The notes under the pieces: generated by a model
Told to the model about the DNA's origin: nothing
What the model saw: only the letters and a program-made list of their open reading frames with translations
Databases searched by the model: none
Translations under genes and position numbers: made by a program
Source of the DNA: Yinghuangia aomiensis
Lineage (GTDB): Bacteria; Actinomycetota; Actinomycetes; Streptomycetales; Streptomycetaceae
Reading direction: 5' to 3'
Assembly (NCBI RefSeq): GCF_039542225.1
Contig: NZ_BAABHS010000001.1
Coordinates: 62,001 to 126,000, forward strand
DNA length: 64,000 nucleotides
Shown: in pieces, positions 53,439-63,011 of the stretch
Layout: every line of letters begins with the position of its first letter
Numbering within the stretch: the first letter of the stretch is position 1

Positions 53439-56400
53439 TTAGCTCTTGGACACCAGCTCCCACCGCACAATCCCGTCCGCGTAGGCGCCGTCCAACCCGT
53501 TCAGCGCACCCTTCTTCTGCACGGCGGTCACGGACAGCTGCCCCATGATCCACCACGGCGGCGCCGCGTCGAGCGCCTTGAAGATACGCATGTACGCCGC
53601 CTGACGGTCAGCGGGCGTGGACGCGTTGCGGAGCAGCGTCCAGCCGGCGTCCACGTCGGCGTCCTTGTACCCCAGGTAGTTCGCGGGGGCGCCGCTCTGC
53701 GTGACGCCGCGCAGCCAGATGTCGAGATCCGTGCCGCCTTCCCAGCCCCACAGGGCCTGGAAGGTGCGCTTGCTGTACTTCTCGACCCAGGCCGAGCTGT
53801 CCAGGACCTCGTACTTGAACGTCACGTTCTGGTAGGCCGCCAGCTGGTTCTGAATCACCTGGAAGGCCGCCAGCTGGCTCTGCGAGCCGGACAGCGTGAA
53901 CGACAACGGCTTGCCGGCCGCGGCGAGTTCGTCGAACAGCGCCTGCGCCTTGGCGTGGTCCTGCTTGCCCTGCCGCGGCGCGGACGAGGCCAGCGGGGAG
54001 GCGTCCGGGACGACGCTGTCGGTGGTCTGCGCCTGCAGCGCCTTCCCCACTTGGTCGGCGTCGAGCGCCGCGATGACCGCCTTGCGCGCCCGCACGTCGT
54101 CGAACGGGGCGGTGGCGTCGTTGAACGCCATCATGACGGCGCCCGGACCGACCACCGGAATCAGGTCGAGGCCGACGGCCTGGGCCCTCGACGTGTCGCG
54201 TCCGGAACTCGTGAAGGCGACGTCGGCCTGGCCGGCATTGAGCGCCGCCGTGGCGACCTCGGGGGTCAGCACCTTGAAGGTGATCCCGTCCAGGTAGGCC
54301 TTGTCGGCGCCCTGCCAGTAGGTGGGATTGCGCGCGAACACCTGGCTCGTCGTATCCCAGCTCTTGAGCACGTACGGGCCGGCGCCGACCGGCTTCTTCC
54401 CGAAGCCCTTCGAGTCCGCTTTCATCGCCGTGGGCGAGCCGACGTAGGCCAGCTCGTCGGCGACCACGTGGTCGAACGCCCGGTCGGGCGCGGCCAGCTG
54501 GATCGTCAGATGCGTCGGGTCGACGACCGTCAGCGTGACGCCCTTGAGCGTCTGGGCGTGCGGGGACAGCAGGGTCGGGTCGGCGAGCCGCTCCCAGTTG
54601 AACTTCACCGCGGCGGCGTCGAGCGGCGTCCCGTCGCTGAACGTGACGTTCGGACGCAGCTCCAGCGTCCACAGGGCGCCGTCCGTGGTGGTGAGCGACT
54701 TGGCCAGCTGGGGGGTGACGGTGCCGCTCGCCTGGGTGAAGACCACCAGCGGGTCGTACAGGGCGGACATCCGCTGCCCGTCGGCGTACGCGGCGAGTTC
54801 CGCGGTCGCCGGGTCGAGCGAGATCGAGTCGGCCGACACGGCCACGACGATGCTGCCGCCGCGCTTGGGCGCGGGCGTGCCCGGTGTGGTCGGCGGCACG
54901 ACCGGGACGAGGGGCCCGCTGCTCGCACCGGTGTTGCCCGTGCCCTTCCCGCCGCCGTTGCCGCTGAACGCGGCGGCGATGGCGACCCCGGCCCCGGCCA
55001 GCACGGCCAGCGCGGTGACGACGGCCACCGGAAGCCAGACCTTGCGTCCGCCGGGGAGCCGGTCGAGCCGCCCGGGACTGTCCGGCGCGGGCGACGGGGC
55101 GTAGCCCTGCTGCCAGGCCGGGGGTTGCGGGTGCGGGTGGGGCTGAGCCTGTGCGTGCGGGTGGGCGTGCGGACTCGGGCCGGGGCCCTGCGGGATGTAC
55201 GCGGGGGCGCCGGGCGGGGGCAGGCCGGGGCCCGGGTTCGGCCCGGCGGATTGCGGCGACGGCGGCGGAGGGGTGGGCATGCCGACGACGGGTGGGGCGG
55301 TCGGGGGTGGGGGTGGGGTGGTGCGGGGGATCGGCGGGGTGGGCGCGGGGGCCGGCCACGCGGCGCCGGGGGCACCGGGCTGCGGGTAGGCCGGGTTGGC
55401 GGAGGAGTTGGGGTGCGGGACCGGGGGCGGGTAGGCGGAGAGGGCCCCGGGACCTGGGGGACTCGCGTGCGCACTGCCGGGACTGCCGGGACTGCCGGGC
55501 GGGGTGGCGGAGCCGGGGTTGGCCGGCTGCGCGAGGTTCGGGCCGCCGGCGGGGGAGCCCGGGGCGGGGCTGGGGCTTTGGCCTTGGCCAGGGGGGAAGC
55601 CGGGCATGCCCGGTGCCGGTGCGCCTGGTGTTCCCGGCGCGCCCTGGCCGGATCCGGGAGGGCCGACCGGACCGGGTGCGGGCGCGGGCACAGGCGGGCC
55701 GGGGCGGTCCGGGACGCCGGGGGAGCCCGCCGCGGCGGGGCCGCTCGGCGGAGGCCAGCCTTCGAAGCCGGATGATGCCGGGGTGGGCGGGGGGCCGTAG
55801 CCGCCTGCGGGGTGGGGCGGTTGCTGAGCGTGCTGGGCTTGCCAGGGGGTTTGCGGAGCCGGTTGCCCGGGGGCGGGCGGCGGTGGCATCGGGGGTTGGA
55901 CCGGGGCGGCCTGCGGCGTGTTCGGGGTGCCCGGGGCTTCCGCGGCATCGAACGGGCTTTGCTGCGGCGGGTATCCGGGCGTGGGCGCGGCGCTGCCGGG
56001 GGTGCTCGACGTGGGACCGGTCAGACCTCCGTGGGGCGCCCACGGGTTCGGGTCCGGGCGGGGGACGGAGGACGCGCCGGGCGGGGGACCGTAGAGCGAG
56101 GCGGGTGCGACACCGGGGCCGGAGGTCGGCGGGACGGCACTGTCCGGGGCTCGGGGCCCGTCGGCGTTCCCGCGCGACGACGCGGCCGGTGCGGATCCGG
56201 CGGCTGACGACGGCGTTCCGGACGAGGCCGCGGCAGCTGCGCCCGCTGCGCCTGCTGCTGCGCCTGCCGGTCCGCCCGCGAGCGCACCGCCGCCGGCCGC
56301 GGCACCGCCCGCCGCCCCGGCACCCGGCGCCACTCCCGGCCGCGACTGCCCCGCCGCGTTGCCGCCCGACGCCATCGCCTGTCGGGCCAACAGCCCGGCG

Positions 56401-57257
56401 TGGTCCCGGCGCTCGCGGATCGACGCGAGCACGCCGAGCGGCAGCCACTGGCCCGCCGGACCCGTCGACAGCATGTGGACGAGATCCATCGGCTGCGGAC
56501 GATCCTCCGGGTCCTTGGCCAGACACGCGGTCACCACGGCATGCAGCTCGTCCGGCAGCCCGCCCAGATTCGGCTCCTGGTGCACGACCCGGTACAGCAT
56601 CGCCTGCGCGGAACCCTCGCCGAACGGCGCGATCCCCGCTGCCGCACACAGCACCGCGCCCAGCGCGAACACGTCCGCCGCCGGGGTGATGCGCTCCGCC
56701 TGCAACTGCTCGGGCGACAAGAAGCCGACCGATCCGACCATGAACCCGGTCCGCGTCATCGTCGCGCCCTCGAGGGCGCGGGCGATCCCGAAGTCGATGA
56801 CCCGCGGGCCGTCTTCGGCGAGCAGGATGTTCGACGGCTTCAGGTCGCGGTGGATCAGGTCGCACGCGTGGATCGCCTCGAGCGCCTCGGCGAGGCCCGC
56901 GCCGAGCACGCGCAGCGCATGGCCGGGGAACGGCCCGTGCCCGCGCACGGCTTCCTCCAGCGACGGGCCCGGGATGTACTCGGTGACCATCCAGGCCGGC
57001 GTGGCATCCGCGTCCGCCGCGACCACCGCCGCGGTGTGGAAGGCGCTGACCCGCCGCGACGCGTCCACCTCGCGCCGGAACCGGGCCCGAAAATCCGGAT
57101 CCACCGACAACTCGGCACGCACGAGCTTGATCGCGACCAGCCGGCCGCTCGGCGACCGGCCGAGGAACACCTCGCCCATGCCGCCCGCACCGAGGCGCGC
57201 GACCACCCGGTATCCGCCGACCTCGTGCGGATCGCCCGGCCGCAGTGCGTGGATCAT
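53439..57257 (-). CDS. Ser/Thr kinase fused to a family-5 solute-binding domain
   Basis: This 1,272-residue protein combines an intracellular kinase with an extracellular sensor. Kinase residues: glycine loop GAGGMGEVFLG, Lys44 (VAIKLV), catalytic Asp138 (HRDLKPSN), Asp155 (DFG) and the activation segment SVGFLSPEQ. Residues 310-735 are an extreme Pro/Gly/Ala/Gln linker. One membrane helix lies at about 738-762 (LPVAVVTALAVLAGAGVAIAAAF). Residues 790-1272 form an SBP_bac_5 (peptide-binding) domain, with GGSIVVAVSADSISLDPA and LRPNVTFSDGTPLDAAAVKF. The ATG at 57257 has AAGGG upstream. Such fusions are annotated in actinomycetes. The likely role is phosphorylation in response to a bound oligopeptide or sugar. 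Confidence 0.93.
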   Translation of the reverse strand: MIHALRPGDPHEVGGYRVVARLGAGGMGEVFLGRSPSGRLVAIKLVRAELSVDPDFRARFRREVDASRRVSAFHTAAVVAADADATPAWMVTEYIPGPSLEEAVRGHGPFPGHALRVLGAGLAEALEAIHACDLIHRDLKPSNILLAEDGPRVIDFGIARALEGATMTRTGFMVGSVGFLSPEQLQAERITPAADVFALGAVLCAAAGIAPFGEGSAQAMLYRVVHQEPNLGGLPDELHAVVTACLAKDPEDRPQPMDLVHMLSTGPAGQWLPLGVLASIRERRDHAGLLARQAMASGGNAAGQSRPGVAPGAGAAGGAAAGGGALAGGPAGAAAGAAGAAAAASSGTPSSAAGSAPAASSRGNADGPRAPDSAVPPTSGPGVAPASLYGPPPGASSVPRPDPNPWAPHGGLTGPTSSTPGSAAPTPGYPPQQSPFDAAEAPGTPNTPQAAPVQPPMPPPPAPGQPAPQTPWQAQHAQQPPHPAGGYGPPPTPASSGFEGWPPPSGPAAAGSPGVPDRPGPPVPAPAPGPVGPPGSGQGAPGTPGAPAPGMPGFPPGQGQSPSPAPGSPAGGPNLAQPANPGSATPPGSPGSPGSAHASPPGPGALSAYPPPVPHPNSSANPAYPQPGAPGAAWPAPAPTPPIPRTTPPPPPTAPPVVGMPTPPPPSPQSAGPNPGPGLPPPGAPAYIPQGPGPSPHAHPHAQAQPHPHPQPPAWQQGYAPSPAPDSPGRLDRLPGGRKVWLPVAVVTALAVLAGAGVAIAAAFSGNGGGKGTGNTGASSGPLVPVVPPTTPGTPAPKRGGSIVVAVSADSISLDPATAELAAYADGQRMSALYDPLVVFTQASGTVTPQLAKSLTTTDGALWTLELRPNVTFSDGTPLDAAAVKFNWERLADPTLLSPHAQTLKGVTLTVVDPTHLTIQLAAPDRAFDHVVADELAYVGSPTAMKADSKGFGKKPVGAGPYVLKSWDTTSQVFARNPTYWQGADKAYLDGITFKVLTPEVATAALNAGQADVAFTSSGRDTSRAQAVGLDLIPVVGPGAVMMAFNDATAPFDDVRARKAVIAALDADQVGKALQAQTTDSVVPDASPLASSAPRQGKQDHAKAQALFDELAAAGKPLSFTLSGSQSQLAAFQVIQNQLAAYQNVTFKYEVLDSSAWVEKYSKRTFQALWGWEGGTDLDIWLRGVTQSGAPANYLGYKDADVDAGWTLLRNASTPADRQAAYMRIFKALDAAPPWWIMGQLSVTAVQKKGALNGLDGAYADGIVRWELVSKS

Positions 57258-57565
57258 TCGCCCGCCCTTCCCTCGGCGTCGACGCCCCCGGGGCCGCTCC
57301 TCCGCCCCGCCGGACCCCGCCCGCTCACCGGCACGCCACACCCGGCCTGCCCGCTCCGATGACGGACGGTATCGCAGGTATCGCCGGGGGGTCAGGGGGT
57401 TGCCCCTCAGCCTGGGGACAACCGAAGTCCGCCCCCGGCCCGCACAAAACCGGTCGACGAACGGACGTCGCCGGTCCCCTTCGTGCGCGAGCCGTTACGC
57501 GGACGGGGTGGGAGCGCGGGATGCCGCGGGCTCTCATGAATCGGTGTTCGTCGCGGTCGCCGTGG
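57258..57565. other. intergenic region, kinase / mycosin
   Basis: About 300 bases hold the kinase promoter region and the 3' flank of the mycosin gene. No hairpin of note, operator or gene was seen. Confidence 0.5.
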
Positions 57566-58834
57566 CTACCAAGAGGCCTGCGGCGGGGCCGGAGGCATCG
57601 GGGGCGGAGGCGGCGCACCACGACCGCGCCGGGAACGGAAGTAGAGCGCGGCCACGGCGATCAGCACCACTACTCCGCCACCGATTGCCGCGAGCGGAAG
57701 GAGGTTGCTGTCGGAGCCTCCCTTGTCGCCGGCGGAGTCCACGGCAGGTGCGGGCGAGAGCGGAGGAGTTGACGCACTGTCGCCTGCGGCCGGTGCGGGT
57801 TGCGTCGACGGTGGTGGTGTGGACGGCGGCGGGGGGGTTGGCTTGAGGCCGCGGACGTTGATCAGCGGATTCACATCGGCGGGGCCCGGCGGATCGGTCG
57901 ACTGCAGTGCATTCCGAGGATTCACGATCCCGAACCCGATTTCGTCGTTCGGGACGACCTCTCCCTTGCCTTTGTGCGCGCTGGTGATGAGCCGATTGAT
58001 GACCTGGTTGGCGGTCCAGTCGGGGTGAGCGGACCAGACCAGGGCGGCCACTCCGGAGGTGAGGGCTGCCGAACCGGAAGTGCCGTCGGTCATGCAGTAC
58101 CGCGTCGGTCCGGTGCACGCGGCCGGGATCTGCGTGCCAGGCGCTGCGATCGAGACCCAGAATCCCTGGTTGCTGTTCGACCAAGTTCCGCCGTTCTGGT
58201 CCACGGCACCCACGCCCAGTACGCCGGGGTCTCCGGCCGGGTAGATCGGGGCACGGCCGTTGTCGGTCCCGTTGCCGGCACTGGCAACGACCAACTTGCC
58301 GCGGCTGAGGGCGTACTGCACGGCCTCGGCTTTCTCCGGCTCGTTGACTGCTCCGCCGCTGGAGATGTTGATGATCCGCGCCTGGGAGTCGGCCGCCGCG
58401 CGGATGGTATCGGCGAGTTTGTCCGGATCGAAGATCCCGCTCTTGGGCGTGTCCGGAACCCTGAACGCAAGCACTTTCGCTTCTGGTGCCACCCCCCAGA
58501 CTCCTTGCCCGCCGCCGTTGACGCCCGAGCCGACAATCATCGAGGTGATGCCAGTGCCATGCCCGTTGTCATCACCGTCACCCAGCGGGGCTCCCGCAAT
58601 TTGGCCGACCAAGTCCGGGTGCGTGGCATCGACTCCGGTATCCACCACGGCCACGGTGATTCCGTCGCCTCGGGAGATCTTCCAGACTTCGTCGATCTTC
58701 CATGCATCCAGGTACCACTGCTTGGCTCGCACGGAATCCGCGAAGGCGGGCTGAGGAACCGCGAGCACGCTCGCACAAACGGCCGTCAGGGCAGCCCCTA
58801 CAGCACACATGCGTCGCAGGAATCGGGCGGCCAT
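57566..58834 (-). CDS. mycosin-type subtilisin protease (MycP family)
   Basis: This 422-residue S8 protease belongs to the type VII secretion mycosins. The signal peptide (1-32) has an ALTAVCASVLAVPQPAFA core. The catalytic triad is Asp65 (VVDTGVD), His92 (NGHGTGI) and Ser253 (DGTSGSAAL), with Asn188 in the oxyanion region (ASAGNGTD). A Pro-rich stretch precedes the C-terminal membrane helix (LLPLAAIGGGVVVLIAVAALYF), as in mycosins. The two upstream genes encode ESX-like proteins, but no EccB, C, D or E gene is in the window. A hairpin lies just upstream of its ribosome site. Confidence 0.93.
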   Translation of the reverse strand: MAARFLRRMCAVGAALTAVCASVLAVPQPAFADSVRAKQWYLDAWKIDEVWKISRGDGITVAVVDTGVDATHPDLVGQIAGAPLGDGDDNGHGTGITSMIVGSGVNGGGQGVWGVAPEAKVLAFRVPDTPKSGIFDPDKLADTIRAAADSQARIINISSGGAVNEPEKAEAVQYALSRGKLVVASAGNGTDNGRAPIYPAGDPGVLGVGAVDQNGGTWSNSNQGFWVSIAAPGTQIPAACTGPTRYCMTDGTSGSAALTSGVAALVWSAHPDWTANQVINRLITSAHKGKGEVVPNDEIGFGIVNPRNALQSTDPPGPADVNPLINVRGLKPTPPPPSTPPPSTQPAPAAGDSASTPPLSPAPAVDSAGDKGGSDSNLLPLAAIGGGVVVLIAVAALYFRSRRGRGAPPPPPMPPAPPQASW

Positions 58835-58860
58835 GAATCGACTGTCCTCTCGGTAACGGA

Positions 58861-58888
58861 CGAGGCGGGTGCGCGAGCACCCGCCTCG
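58861..58888 (-). terminator. hairpin between the ESX-like gene and mycosin
   Basis: A perfect 12-base stem (58861-58872 with 58877-58888) has a four-base loop (TCGC on the minus strand, GCGA on the plus strand). It may attenuate read-through from the upstream gene into the mycosin gene, or act as a processing site. Confidence 0.6.
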
Positions 58889-58902
58889 ATCTTGTCAGGG
58901 TG

Positions 58903-60387
58903 TCAGTCGACGACTGGCGGAACTGGCTGCCCGTGAGCGGTCCAGGTGGATTCGTCTTCTTCGAGGTACTCGGCCCGCTGCCGCCGACGGCGGTCCTGGC
59001 GGGTCGGACTTGCGGAACTGTTTGGCATGGCACGTCCGGTCGGCGACGCCTCACCCGGATGGGCACCCTCCGGCGGGGTGACACGAATACCCGAACCGCC
59101 GCGTGAGAACGAGCGTCCGCCGACGCCCCCCGTTGGCTCCCCGCCTACGGTGCCGCCCGGGGTGCGCACGGACGAACGAGGCGTTCCGGTGCGGCCGCTG
59201 CCGCTGCTGGGCCCGGCTGTACCGCCGCTGACCGGCATGCCACCACGGCCGACTCCCTGTGGAGATTCGCCCGGTGACAGTCCTGGCCCGCGCATGGGGG
59301 TGCCGCCTTCGATGGGACCGGCGCGCAGGGTGTTGCCGGGGACTCCGCGCGGACTCGCCGACGGGGCTACTTCGCGCGGGTTGTTGACCGCTTTGCCGCC
59401 GGACACACCTGGCCTACCGAGTACCGGGGAGCCGGGATTGCCCGCTTCGCCCAGCGCGCCGGGCTTACCGGCCGAGGGGAGTTGCAGAGGGCTTCCGCCC
59501 ATTGGCGGGACACCGATTGGCGAGCCGTACTTGCCGAGATCGCCAGGCCCGGAAGGCGGAGAGCCCACGGTCGTCAGAGGGCTGGGCTGGTCTGCGTGCA
59601 GCGTCCCGTTTCCGGTCAGTTCGACGCCGGTCGGCGGCAATGTGGCGGGTGCAGCGCCACCGCTGTCTGCGGCAACCACGTTCGTGGGCTGCACGCGACC
59701 GGAAACGCCGGTGCCCCCGCGCGATGTTCCCTCCGCACTGCCCCCTGCTGCTCCGCGTTTGGCGGCATCTGAGCCGGTTCCGGACGCTCTGTTGCTGCCG
59801 CCCCCAGGGCCGTCCAAATCGCTGTTCTCGTAGCTGGCTACGTTGTAGATATTGGCCGGAGGCGGATACTCCGGCGGCACACTGCCGTCCATCACCATCG
59901 CCGCATCGTTGTAGCCCTTGGCGATGTTGTTCATGGTGGTGATGGCCTCTTGGCGCTGTAGCTCCACGTAAGTCGCGGCGTTGACTCCGCCGATGGCGTC
60001 CAACTCGGTGGGCGCGGCCATGGCCTTGACGGTTTCGACGGTGGCCATTTCCGTCGTTGGGAGCTGTGGCATGGAACCGGCGGTGCCGGCGGCGCTGGCC
60101 ACATGGCCGAGCTGTTTGCCCATTTCCGTGGAGTATTGCGACAGCTGGTGGGTCGACTCGGTGACGGCATCGGCCCACGTGTGGAAGGAATCCGCAGTCG
60201 CGCCGGTCCACCCCTGCCTGGAGTCGGCCAACTTGAGGTTGAGGGTCGTCGCGGCCTGCTTGAGCTGCTCGCCGACGAAGGCAAGTCGCAGGGCGGCCCA
60301 CGCGGCGTCCTCGTGATTGACGTGGGCGACCATGTCGATGAGCTGCTGGTGCGTGAACCGGCTGAAGTCGGTGGCCATGGGCGTCAC
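58903..60387 (-). CDS. WXG-domain, glycine-rich type VII-associated protein
   Basis: This 494-residue protein starts at GTG 60387, which overlaps the upstream stop as GTGA. Residues 1-170 form a helical bundle with RQGWTGATADSFHTWAD (WTG near residue 60), the core of PPE/EspB-like and WXG100 proteins. Residues 190-460 are low-complexity Gly/Pro/Ser/Thr. The C-terminus (EYLEEDESTW, then VPPVVD) forms a short conserved-looking tail. Position before mycosin suggests an exported T7SS component processed at the cell surface. Relatives in Streptomyces have, as I recall, similar YLxEDExTW tails. Confidence 0.82.
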   Translation of the reverse strand: MTPMATDFSRFTHQQLIDMVAHVNHEDAAWAALRLAFVGEQLKQAATTLNLKLADSRQGWTGATADSFHTWADAVTESTHQLSQYSTEMGKQLGHVASAAGTAGSMPQLPTTEMATVETVKAMAAPTELDAIGGVNAATYVELQRQEAITTMNNIAKGYNDAAMVMDGSVPPEYPPPANIYNVASYENSDLDGPGGGSNRASGTGSDAAKRGAAGGSAEGTSRGGTGVSGRVQPTNVVAADSGGAAPATLPPTGVELTGNGTLHADQPSPLTTVGSPPSGPGDLGKYGSPIGVPPMGGSPLQLPSAGKPGALGEAGNPGSPVLGRPGVSGGKAVNNPREVAPSASPRGVPGNTLRAGPIEGGTPMRGPGLSPGESPQGVGRGGMPVSGGTAGPSSGSGRTGTPRSSVRTPGGTVGGEPTGGVGGRSFSRGGSGIRVTPPEGAHPGEASPTGRAMPNSSASPTRQDRRRRQRAEYLEEDESTWTAHGQPVPPVVD

Positions 60388-60827
60388 CCGAGGCCGCGGG
60401 TCGAGTCAGGCGCGGCCGAGGACACGGCGGGCCTGGCCGGGGTAAGGCCGGGCGGGACCGAGTAGCGCTGGATCTCGCCCAGAATTCTGGAGAGTTGGGC
60501 GCGGTTGGCCTCGTCGGCCTCCTGGGTCTTGTCGGTCGCCATCTTGACGGTGAGGCGCATAGCCTCGATCTGGCCGTGCACGACTCGGGCGAGGCGGTCG
60601 AGTTCGGCGTGGACCCGACCCAAACTGCTCTCGACTCGGGTGACTTCGTCGAATCCGGTGCCGAGTGTCCCGGCTTTGAGCGGCTCGCCCGTCGGTTTCT
60701 CCGCCCCCATCGGGCCTTGCTTCAGCGCATCGATCACCTTCTTGATTTCGTTCTCGAAGGTGGTCATGTGCTCGATGTCCATCGCAAATTTCTCGGCACT
60801 TCTGCCGATGGATGCGAAAAGATCCAT
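60384..60827 (-). CDS. small helical ESX-like partner protein
   Basis: This 147-residue, largely helical protein starts with DLFASIGRSAEKFAMDIEHMTTFENEIKKVIDALK. A later helix is RVESSLGRVHAELDRLARVVHGQIEAMRLTVKMA. There is no WXG tripeptide. GGGAGG precedes the ATG by nine bases. It is the first gene of the operon and overlaps the larger WXG-domain gene, so the two may form a heterodimer, as PE/PPE and EsxA/B pairs do. This role is inference. Confidence 0.7.
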   Translation of the reverse strand: MDLFASIGRSAEKFAMDIEHMTTFENEIKKVIDALKQGPMGAEKPTGEPLKAGTLGTGFDEVTRVESSLGRVHAELDRLARVVHGQIEAMRLTVKMATDKTQEADEANRAQLSRILGEIQRYSVPPGLTPARPAVSSAAPDSTRGLG

Positions 60828-60976
60828 GTGGTGCTGCCTCCCCCGCGGAAGCGCCAACTGGTGTGGTCGGTACCGAGTGTAGCCAACCGGTGTTTCTGTT
60901 CGCTGCGCGAGGATCCGCGGGAAGTGGGTCGCGGCCGTGCGCCTGTTCGAGGGTGCCATGCCCCGTCGGAGCGTGA

Positions 60977-61849
60977 CTACCCCGTTACGGCCACCGTTGC
61001 CCACGCGCTCGACGACACTCCCGACGGCAGGGACGCGAGCTTGTCCGCGTCCACCGATCCCGGCACGGCCTGGAACGCCACGACGAGCTGGTCGACGTCG
61101 CCGGGCAGCGCCAACGTCTCGTAGCTCAGGTTCAGTTCGCCGACCGCGTCGTGCCGGATCCGCTTGGTGCCGAAGGTCTTCTCCCGTACCTCGTGCGCCG
61201 CCCACAGCTTCCGGAAGGCCGGGCTCCCGTCCGAGAGTTCGCGGATGAACGCGGCGATCCGGCGGTCGCCCGGATGCCGGGCCGCGTCGAGCCGCAGGTA
61301 GGCGACCGTCTCAGCAGCCACGTCCTCCCAGTCCGCGTACAGTCCGTCGCCCCGTGCCAGGAACGCGTGCCGGGCCTGGTTGCGCAGCTCCGGGGTGCGC
61401 GTCGCGAAGCCGTACAGCGCGTCGCCCGGTGCGTTCCAGGCGAGCACGTCCATGCAGCGGCCGAGGACGAACGCGGGCGCGTCCAGGAGGTCCAGCATGT
61501 GCTGCACCGCCGGCCGCACCGACTGCGGTGTCTCGGGGCTGCTTCCCGCCGGGATGCTGCGGGCGGGGCGGGCGAGGGTGCGCAGGTGGTCCTGTTCGGT
61601 GGCGTCGAGGCGCAGGACGCGCGCGACGGCGTCGAGGACCGCGTCCGAGGCGTTCTGGCCGCGGCCCTGTTCGAGCCGGATGTAGTAGTCGACGCTGACC
61701 CCGGCGAGCTGGGCCACCTCTTCGCGCCGCAGGCCGGGCACCCGGCGGCGCCGTCCGTAGTCCGGCAGGCCCACGTCTTCGGGCCGCAGCCGACCGCGGC
61801 GGGTCCGCAGGAAGTCGCCCAGCTCGTCGTACGCGGTGTCGGTGCTCAT
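60977..61849 (-). CDS. XRE-family regulator with MmyB-like domain
   Basis: This 290-residue regulator has an N-terminal helix-turn-helix (FLRTRRGRLRPEDVGL, then VPGLRREEVAQLAGVSVDYYIRLEQGR). A ligand-binding region typical of MmyB-like regulators follows (LLDAPAFVLGRCMDVLAWN, WAAHEVREKTFGTKRIRH, YETLALPGD). In this family the HTH regulator often lies opposite the oxidoreductase it controls; here the divergent SDR gene starts 182 bases away. GAGGG precedes the ATG. The ligand is unknown. Confidence 0.94.
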   Translation of the reverse strand: MSTDTAYDELGDFLRTRRGRLRPEDVGLPDYGRRRRVPGLRREEVAQLAGVSVDYYIRLEQGRGQNASDAVLDAVARVLRLDATEQDHLRTLARPARSIPAGSSPETPQSVRPAVQHMLDLLDAPAFVLGRCMDVLAWNAPGDALYGFATRTPELRNQARHAFLARGDGLYADWEDVAAETVAYLRLDAARHPGDRRIAAFIRELSDGSPAFRKLWAAHEVREKTFGTKRIRHDAVGELNLSYETLALPGDVDQLVVAFQAVPGSVDADKLASLPSGVSSSAWATVAVTG

Positions 61850-62030
61850 GCCCTCGACTCTACGAGCCCCCCGGTCCGCCGCCGCGGCGCAGGGAGCGAA
61901 GGTGGTAACCGCAGACCCAGGAAAACCGCAGCCCTGGGTGGCCCGCGGCGGACGCCCGAAAGTGGAGACCACAAGCCGGAAGCAACGCCCCGCCCCTTCG
62001 GACGCGGGCCCACCTCCAGGAGCGAACTCC

Positions 62031-62798
62031 ATGACGAACACCTACCCCGCCCTCGCCGGCCGTACCGCCGTCGTCACCGGCGCCGCCAGCGGCATGGGTG
62101 CCGCGACCGCGCGGCTGCTGGCCGCCAACGGTGCGGCCGTCGCGCTGCTGGCGCGCCGCGAAGACCGGCTGAAGGCACTCGCCGACGAGATCGTCGAAGC
62201 GGGCGGACGAGCCGTCGCCGTCGCGGTCGACGTCACCGACCAGGCGTCGGTCGACGCCGCCGCCGCGCGGGTCCGCACCGAACTCGGCCGTGTGGACCTG
62301 CTGGTCAACAACGCGGGCGTCATGCTGCCGAACCCGATCGAGGACGGCCGCATCGACGAGTGGGCGCGCATGATCGACACGAACGTCACCGGCGCTCTGC
62401 GCGTCATCCGCGCCTTCACCGGCGACCTGCTCGCCGCCGCGGCCGACGGCGGTGCGGCGGACCTGGTGGACATCTCGTCCATCGGCGCGCACGTCACGTT
62501 CCCGAACTACGCGGTGTACGGCGCCACCAAGGCCGCCCTGAGCCACCTCTCCGCGAGCCTGCGCACCGAACTGGGTCCGCGCGACGTCCGGGTCACCAAC
62601 ATCGAGCCGGGCCTCACCGACACCGAACTCGGCACGCACATCGACAACGCTGCGCTCAGCGGCGAACTCGACGGGATGTACGACGCCCTCGGCCCGCTCG
62701 CCGCCACGGACGTGGCCGACCTCATCGCGTACGCGACCTCCCGCCCCCGCCACATGAACCTCCGCCAGCTCGTGGTGCTCCCGACGCGGCAGGCGTGA
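62031..62798 (+). CDS. short-chain dehydrogenase/reductase
   Basis: This 255-residue SDR has the cofactor motif TGAASGMGAA (about residues 16-25), the NNAGVM motif and the catalytic Ser/Tyr/Lys (ISSIG, then YGATKAAL). Arg42-Arg43 (LLARRED) after beta-2 suggests NADP preference. AGGAG precedes the ATG. Divergent placement from the MmyB-type regulator gives a classical regulator-target pair. The substrate is not predictable. Confidence 0.95.
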   Translation: MTNTYPALAGRTAVVTGAASGMGAATARLLAANGAAVALLARREDRLKALADEIVEAGGRAVAVAVDVTDQASVDAAAARVRTELGRVDLLVNNAGVMLPNPIEDGRIDEWARMIDTNVTGALRVIRAFTGDLLAAAADGGAADLVDISSIGAHVTFPNYAVYGATKAALSHLSASLRTELGPRDVRVTNIEPGLTDTELGTHIDNAALSGELDGMYDALGPLAATDVADLIAYATSRPRHMNLRQLVVLPTRQA

Positions 62799-62977
62799 CC
62801 CGGGTGCCGAGCGGCGTTGCCCGATCGGATGTTCGATGCGGGCCAGGTGTGCGGTGGAGGCCGCGGGCGTCGCCGACCGCCGTCCTACCTGCGGCGACGC
62901 TTGTCGGCGCGGCCGTCGGTTCGGGCGCGTGTGCGAGTCGGAAGCCCTCGCCGTTCACTCGTCCGAGAAAGCCTTTC

Positions 62978-62993
62978 GTGTCCGCTCGGACAC
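62978..62993. promoter_or_regulatory. palindrome upstream of the DUF559-like gene
   Basis: GTGTCCG-CT-CGGACAC is a perfect 16-base inverted repeat. It lies just upstream of a TACCCT box (63000-63005) that ends six bases before the ATG, so it covers the -35 region. Confidence 0.45.
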
Positions 62994-63011
62994 CCGAACT
63001 ACCCTCGCGGC

